Positions 53,867 to 57,204 of a stretch of DNA of 57,204 bases are shown here, one piece after another. Numbering within the stretch: the stretch's first letter is position 1; every line of letters starts with the position of its first letter. The stretch is from the NCBI GenBank assembly GCA_025935195.1, contig JAICVS010000007.1, positions 1 to 57,204 of the forward strand. Direction: 5' to 3'. Source of the stretch: Ktedonobacterales bacterium. Its GTDB lineage: Bacteria; Chloroflexota; Ktedonobacteria; Ktedonobacterales; JADMIN01. The position numbers and the translations under genes were made by a program. The notes below the pieces were generated by a model. The model was given only the letters and a program-made list of their open reading frames with translations, was not told where the DNA came from and ran no database searches.

Positions 53867-54182
53867 CGGCGAGCGTGGCTGGCTCCCCGGTATACATGCT
53901 GGGGCTCATCCCGGTGCCGGATCGGTCATGGCAATGACACCCGCCCAGGACGAACCGCTCTCTTCCCGCACGGCAATGTTGACTGCGCTGGTCAACATTG
54001 CCGTTTTTGCCGCTTTTTGGCCGCGTGTCGGACGTGTCCTCCTCTCGAATGCCGATTTCAAGCCGAGTTGCGCGATCTGACAACTTGACATTTCGCGTTA
54101 TGGGCGGCAAAAGCGGCACGATCGCGGCAAGAAGTGGCAACGAAATGGCAAGGTGGGTGGCAATAGCGGCAAGACCTCACTC

Positions 54183-54245
54183 CCTACCCCGCACCCCTCG
54201 CCAGGGAAGAGGCCGCCGGGCGAGGGGTCGTGGCGAGGGGCGAGG
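54183..54245. repeat. REP-like sequence inside repeat copy D
   Basis: CACCCCTCGCC around GGCGAGGGG, of the same CCCCTC-rich palindromic type as at 16212, 36901 and 37761. It separates the 5' hairpin region from the pyrimidine repeats. Confidence 0.55.
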
Positions 54246-54378
54246 ATGCGGCGACATCCAGGTGCTTTTCGGGTGCTTGTCTGGCTGCCACGCCCGCCGG
54301 TGCGGTGGGGTGGATGGATGTGCTGGGCACGGTTATGAAGTTGTTAAGGTGCTGGCGGCGTCAGGTGGCGCCGCGGTA

Positions 54379-54415
54379 ATAGAACTAAGTTACCATAATT
54401 ATAGGGGGATGTCAA
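54379..54415 (-). promoter_or_regulatory. Promoter of repeat copy D
   Basis: Minus-strand TTGACA, 17 bases, TAACTT, then AGTTCTAT, with the same spacing as in the other three copies. Confidence 0.7.
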
Positions 54416-54591
54416 GGTGATACTGAACTGGGTGAGGATATTGCCGTTTGCCAACTCCTCGGCATGATGCGCTTTCCCCCAGTGCCTATGGGCACGCCGC
54501 CGTCTCTCCAGTCCGCGCCGGCGGACGTCGCGGCCAGCGGCCATCCAGGCGCGATTGCAATCGCCGGCCCGCCCTTCTTGACGCCACACGC

Positions 54592-55565
54592 CTACCCCAG
54601 CGCCGCCGCGCGCCGCTCCGCCTCCCGCGCCTCGCCCTCGCGGCCGAGCGCGCGTAAAGTCATTGCCTTACCTACCCATGCGAATTTGTAGGTGGGATCG
54701 AGGGCCAAGGCACGGTCATATGCAACTAGCGCCTCATCGGAGCGATTGAGCATGTAGAGGGCAGCGCCCTTGCCATTCCAGGCATCCGTGTCCTTCGCGT
54801 CGAGGGCCAGCGCGCGCTCGTAGGCTGCCAGCGCCTCCTCGTACCGCTTCAAGTCGTAGAGAGCGATGCCCTTGTTGTACCACACCCGCGTCTGATTGCC
54901 GTCAAGTGCCAGCGCCCGATCATTCGCCGCCAGGGCATCGCCCGGCCGCTTGACCTCTGCATAGGCTAGGCCCAGGTTCGCCCAGGCGGTCCAGTTCTTG
55001 GCATCGAGCCGGGTGGCGCGCTCGAAGAAGGGGATGGCCTCAGCGAACTGCTTTTTGCCCATCAGGGCTTTGCCCTGGGTGAGCAGGTCGTCCAGGCTTT
55101 CGGCGGGCAGGGGGACGGCGGGGGCAGGGACGGCGCCGGCGGGGGTGAGGGTAAGCGCGCGCAAGGTGCGTGCGCAGGCTTCGCCTTGGGGGTACGGCTG
55201 GAAGCCCGGCGCCTCCACGCGCTTGAAGTCCTCCAGATAGAGCACGGCGTCGAAGTCGGCCGGGTCGATCTTGCCGACGGTGACGGGCAGGATGATGCGC
55301 CCCGGCTCGCGGTTGTAGAGGTTGAAGGCCCAGCGGCACTCCTGTTTCACCCAGGTCGAGGCGAAGGCGTCTTTGGAGAGCAGCACGAGAAAGACCGGGC
55401 GGGCGCGCAGCTCGCGCGTGATCTCTCGTCGAGCAGTTGCCCCGTGCCCAGGTTGTGCTCATCGTATCAGACGTTCGCGCCGCCGCCACGCAGCGCATGC
55501 ACCAGCGCATCGGCGAACGGCTTATCCTGATGGGCATGGCTCAGGAAGACACGCAGCGCCTCCAC
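54592..55565 (-). pseudogene. Broken TIR-TPR protein gene
   Basis: The two halves of a TIR domain are in different frames. The first half begins near GTG 55565: VEALRVFLSHAHQDKPFAD...RGGGANV, then an in-frame TGA where TIR domains have tryptophan (V-stop-YDEHNLG), then a frameshift near DEITREL. The second half LVLLSKDAFASTWVKQECRWAF continues the fold with the catalytic-type glutamate. Four to five TPR units follow (for example AWANLGLAYAEVKRPGDALAANDRALAL). Intact TIR-TPR proteins often act in anti-phage NAD+ depletion. The 264-residue frame from 55386 could still make the TPR part. Confidence 0.8.
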
Positions 55566-55754
55566 CGCGACACCTCCATCCACCGCAAGCGAAAATCGGC
55601 CTGACGCACAGCATTCTACCATAGAAAGCCACAACATAGACATCCACGTCTCAGTCTGGCTTGGCCGGACTTCGTGGTGGCACGCCATCCAGGCGCGCAT
55701 TCATTCGCCGGCTTATCCCGCCGCCCCCTCGTTGCACTCCCCCCTCGGCGCATG

Positions 55755-55800
55755 CTATACATTGTCAGATACCCCCGGCTCAAGCACGGGGGCTTGCGTC
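55755..55800 (-). repeat. Right-end hairpin of the 55780 tnpB element
   Basis: On the minus strand AGCCCCCGTG-CTTGAG-CCGGGGGTATCTGAC. The stop codon of tnpB lies in the loop. It has the expected position for the omega-RNA 3' end and differs in sequence from the 3614/10652/21098 group. Confidence 0.6.
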
Positions 55801-57087
55801 TGGACTCCACCGCAACTCCGCGTAGCGTCGCCGCCGCACGGCTTTGGCTTCACCGTCCGACACATCAGGGCGTTCCGACAAGACGCCCGTGCTCACCCAG
55901 TCGTGCCGGGCGAGCAGCGTTCTGAGCGCGACATTGCGCGCTCCTACCAAGTCCGCATGGAGGACCAGATGGCACGCCTGGCACACAAACAACAGCCCCT
56001 TCTCAGGGCGGTTGTCCGCTGCGGTGTAGCCACAGCGCGGGCAGGCCTGGCTCGTCTTCCACGCATCCACCTGCACGGCCATGCTGCCAGAGAGCAGGGC
56101 TTTGTAGGCCACGTAGCCCTGCAGTTCGGCGAAGGTCCACTGCGAGGCGTGCCGGTTGGCGCGGCGCCGCTTCGTCGTGGCCCGCTTGCCGTGCCTGCGC
56201 CGGGTCCGCTCACGGATGTGGGTCAAGTCCTCCAGGCCGATGAGGCTGTGCGGGTAAGCGTCCACAATGCGCTGGCTGATCTGGTGGTTGCACTCTTGCT
56301 TCAACCGTCTCTCTCGCCCCGCCAGCACGATCAAGCGTCGTGTGGCCGCGCGAGTGCCTTTCTGCTGCAAGTGCTTCCGCAGCCGGGCGTAGTGGTCCGC
56401 CGTAGCACGCGCCTCTTTGCCAGGAAAGAACTGCGTGCGGTTCTGCGTGTCGGTGGCCACCGCCAGGTAGCGCTGGCCTACGTCCACCCCGACGATGCGC
56501 TGCTGCTGCTCTGGCGTCGGGTCCGCCACCGCGATCTCCAGACTCACCAGCAGATAGAACTGCTTGCGGGGCTGGTCGTACCAGAGCTTGGCGGCGCCAA
56601 TGTGGGCACCCTGCTGGATGAGGGCCACGTGCGGGCTGTAGCCGGTATAGGGCACGATCACGCGCCCCTCCAAGGTCAGGATGCTCACCTGCTGGCCGGT
56701 CTTAAAGCCGTAGTCATGGCCAAGCTGGTAGGTGAGCGTCGGCGCGACATACTTGGGCGCCTGGTCCAAGCCCCGGTAGCGTTTCTTGGTGTGTCCCGCC
56801 GCACGGGCAGTGGCATTGGCTTTCACCTTGGTCCACAGCGCTTTGTAGGTAGCACCCACCTGGCGAGGCACCGAGCACGCCATCTGCGCGGGCAGGCCAA
56901 ACGTGGCACGCACATCCCGATAGGTGCCATCCTGCAAGCCCACCGCGTTGCTCATTTTGCCGTGCGCAAAGGCATACCGACTCACGTAGTTCAGCGCGTC
57001 ACGGTAGGCCAGTTGGGTCGCGCGCAACGCCCGGAACCGGTCAGGAGTCGCCTGCAATTTGAGCTTGGCAGTGATGGTACAGTTCAT
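55780..57087 (-). CDS. tnpB: TnpB RNA-guided nuclease, catalytic site intact
   Basis: A 435-residue TnpB. The N-terminal wedge/REC part is complete (MNCTITAKLKLQATPDRFRA). RuvC-I is GVDVGQRYLAVA (D202), RuvC-II is LIGLEDLTHIRERTR (E286), the zinc ribbon is C349/C352/C369/C372 and RuvC-III is LHADLVGARN (D379). TnpB uses an omega-RNA derived from the right end to cut DNA at the empty donor site and keep the element. No tnpA lies next to it in the window. The gene is full length and open, so it may be active. Confidence 0.93.
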   Translation of the reverse strand: MNCTITAKLKLQATPDRFRALRATQLAYRDALNYVSRYAFAHGKMSNAVGLQDGTYRDVRATFGLPAQMACSVPRQVGATYKALWTKVKANATARAAGHTKKRYRGLDQAPKYVAPTLTYQLGHDYGFKTGQQVSILTLEGRVIVPYTGYSPHVALIQQGAHIGAAKLWYDQPRKQFYLLVSLEIAVADPTPEQQQRIVGVDVGQRYLAVATDTQNRTQFFPGKEARATADHYARLRKHLQQKGTRAATRRLIVLAGRERRLKQECNHQISQRIVDAYPHSLIGLEDLTHIRERTRRRHGKRATTKRRRANRHASQWTFAELQGYVAYKALLSGSMAVQVDAWKTSQACPRCGYTAADNRPEKGLLFVCQACHLVLHADLVGARNVALRTLLARHDWVSTGVLSERPDVSDGEAKAVRRRRYAELRWSPDASPRA

Positions 57088-57157
57088 ACAGGCAGTCTAT
57101 CCTACTTTCATCCACAACGCACATGCGGTACGCTGATGAAAGTTCGTTCGTCCTGCC

Positions 57158-57204
57158 GAGCGGCAGCGGCGCATTCCTCCCCCGACTGAAGATCGGGGGC
57201 TTCC
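57158..57204 (-). repeat. Second tnpB-type right end at the window edge
   Basis: On the minus strand GGAAGCCCCCGATCTTCAGT then CGGGGGAGGAATGC. This is the common right-end hairpin of IS200/IS605 tnpB elements and points to another element beyond position 57204. Confidence 0.6.

Larger units (their letters stand above)
53972..54415 (-). repeat. Dispersed structured element, copy D with insertion
   Basis: Fourth copy. On the minus strand TGTCAA complement (54410-54415) gives TTGACA, then 17 bases, TAACTT (54387-54392) and AGTTCTAT (54379-54386). The 5' hairpin GCGGCG...CGCCGC, CTTAACAACTTCAT, the pyrimidine repeats (about 54101-54175), CCCATAACGCG, CGGCTTGAAATCGG, AAAAGCGGCAAAAACGGCAA and the 3' hairpin 53972-53983/53991-54002 follow. 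It is about 80 bases longer than the other copies because of a REP-like insertion at 54183-54245. Confidence 0.83.

Noticed and set aside
55460-55480. Selenocysteine or recoded TGA in the TIR gene
   Set aside because: The position normally holds tryptophan, a frameshift follows soon after, and no selenocysteine context is visible; a broken gene is simpler.

Overview
This is high-GC bacterial chromosomal DNA, densely packed with genes on both strands. Gene content points to Chloroflexota or a close relative: an IleRS of the type with a long C-terminal domain, a PSP1/RicT protein, an ANTAR response regulator, many GAF/PAS signalling domains and many tnpB elements. No rRNA gene is present, so the phylum is an inference. 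The usual promoter resembles TTGnnn-17-TATACT, as seen upstream of rplI, rpsO, the zinc-ribbon gene and the Ech-like operon; tRNA-Pro has the same boxes with an 18-bp spacer.

Layout. 1-3616: end of ileS, an ANTAR regulator and a PSP1 protein. 3616-7244: a decayed tnpB, a threonine-aldolase-like gene and a complete IS607-type element (tnpA-tnpB). 7648-15261: tRNA-Pro, an HNH nuclease, a metallo-beta-lactamase-fold protein, a 19-residue lysine-rich protein, an M50 protease, an HD protein, scpA, a PHP phosphoesterase and a zinc-ribbon protein. 15406-22276: a HAD phosphatase, then a convergent four-gene cluster for a complex I / group 4 hydrogenase-like membrane complex, with a tnpB copy inserted inside it. 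22399-25836: an ISKra4-like remnant, rplI, an rpoN-like gene and a small PRC-barrel-like protein. 25929-32992: a cation/Ca2+ exchanger, an FAH-family enzyme, an S51 peptidase, a cysteinyl-tRNA synthetase fused to a glycosyltransferase, and a helical protein. 33959-38592: rpsO-pnp, a family 4 uracil-DNA glycosylase and an OmpR-type regulator. 39206-46160: a large hybrid-sensor kinase, then a multicopper oxidase / DoxX / beta-propeller lipoprotein cluster. 46682-53866: murD-like and pgeF-like genes, an electron-transfer cluster (FNR-ferredoxin, ApbE, ferric-reductase-like) and a cardiolipin synthase-like gene. 54592-57204: a broken TIR-TPR gene and an intact tnpB.

The most striking unexplained feature is a family of four dispersed, non-coding-looking elements of 350-444 bp (1499-1871, 8871-9230, 33141-33490, 53972-54415). 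Each carries the same promoter layout: TTGAC(A/C), exactly 17 unconserved bases, a T-rich hexamer, then the octamer AGTTCTAT. Each then has a 5' hairpin (weak in one copy), a run of TTGCCGTTTTTGCC-like repeats, a complementary GGCAAAAACGGCAA segment and a 3' terminal hairpin. Conserved promoter boxes around a drifting spacer suggest that these are transcribed RNA genes or a transcribed non-autonomous mobile element.

The Ech-like complex is also unusual. It has only four subunits in view, its large subunit keeps three of the four metal-ligand cysteines and ends exactly at the position where hydrogenases are normally cleaved, and its antiporter-like subunit seems to lack the usual proton-channel residues. 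Three separate tnpB-type right ends begin exactly at the stop codon of the convergent neighbouring gene.
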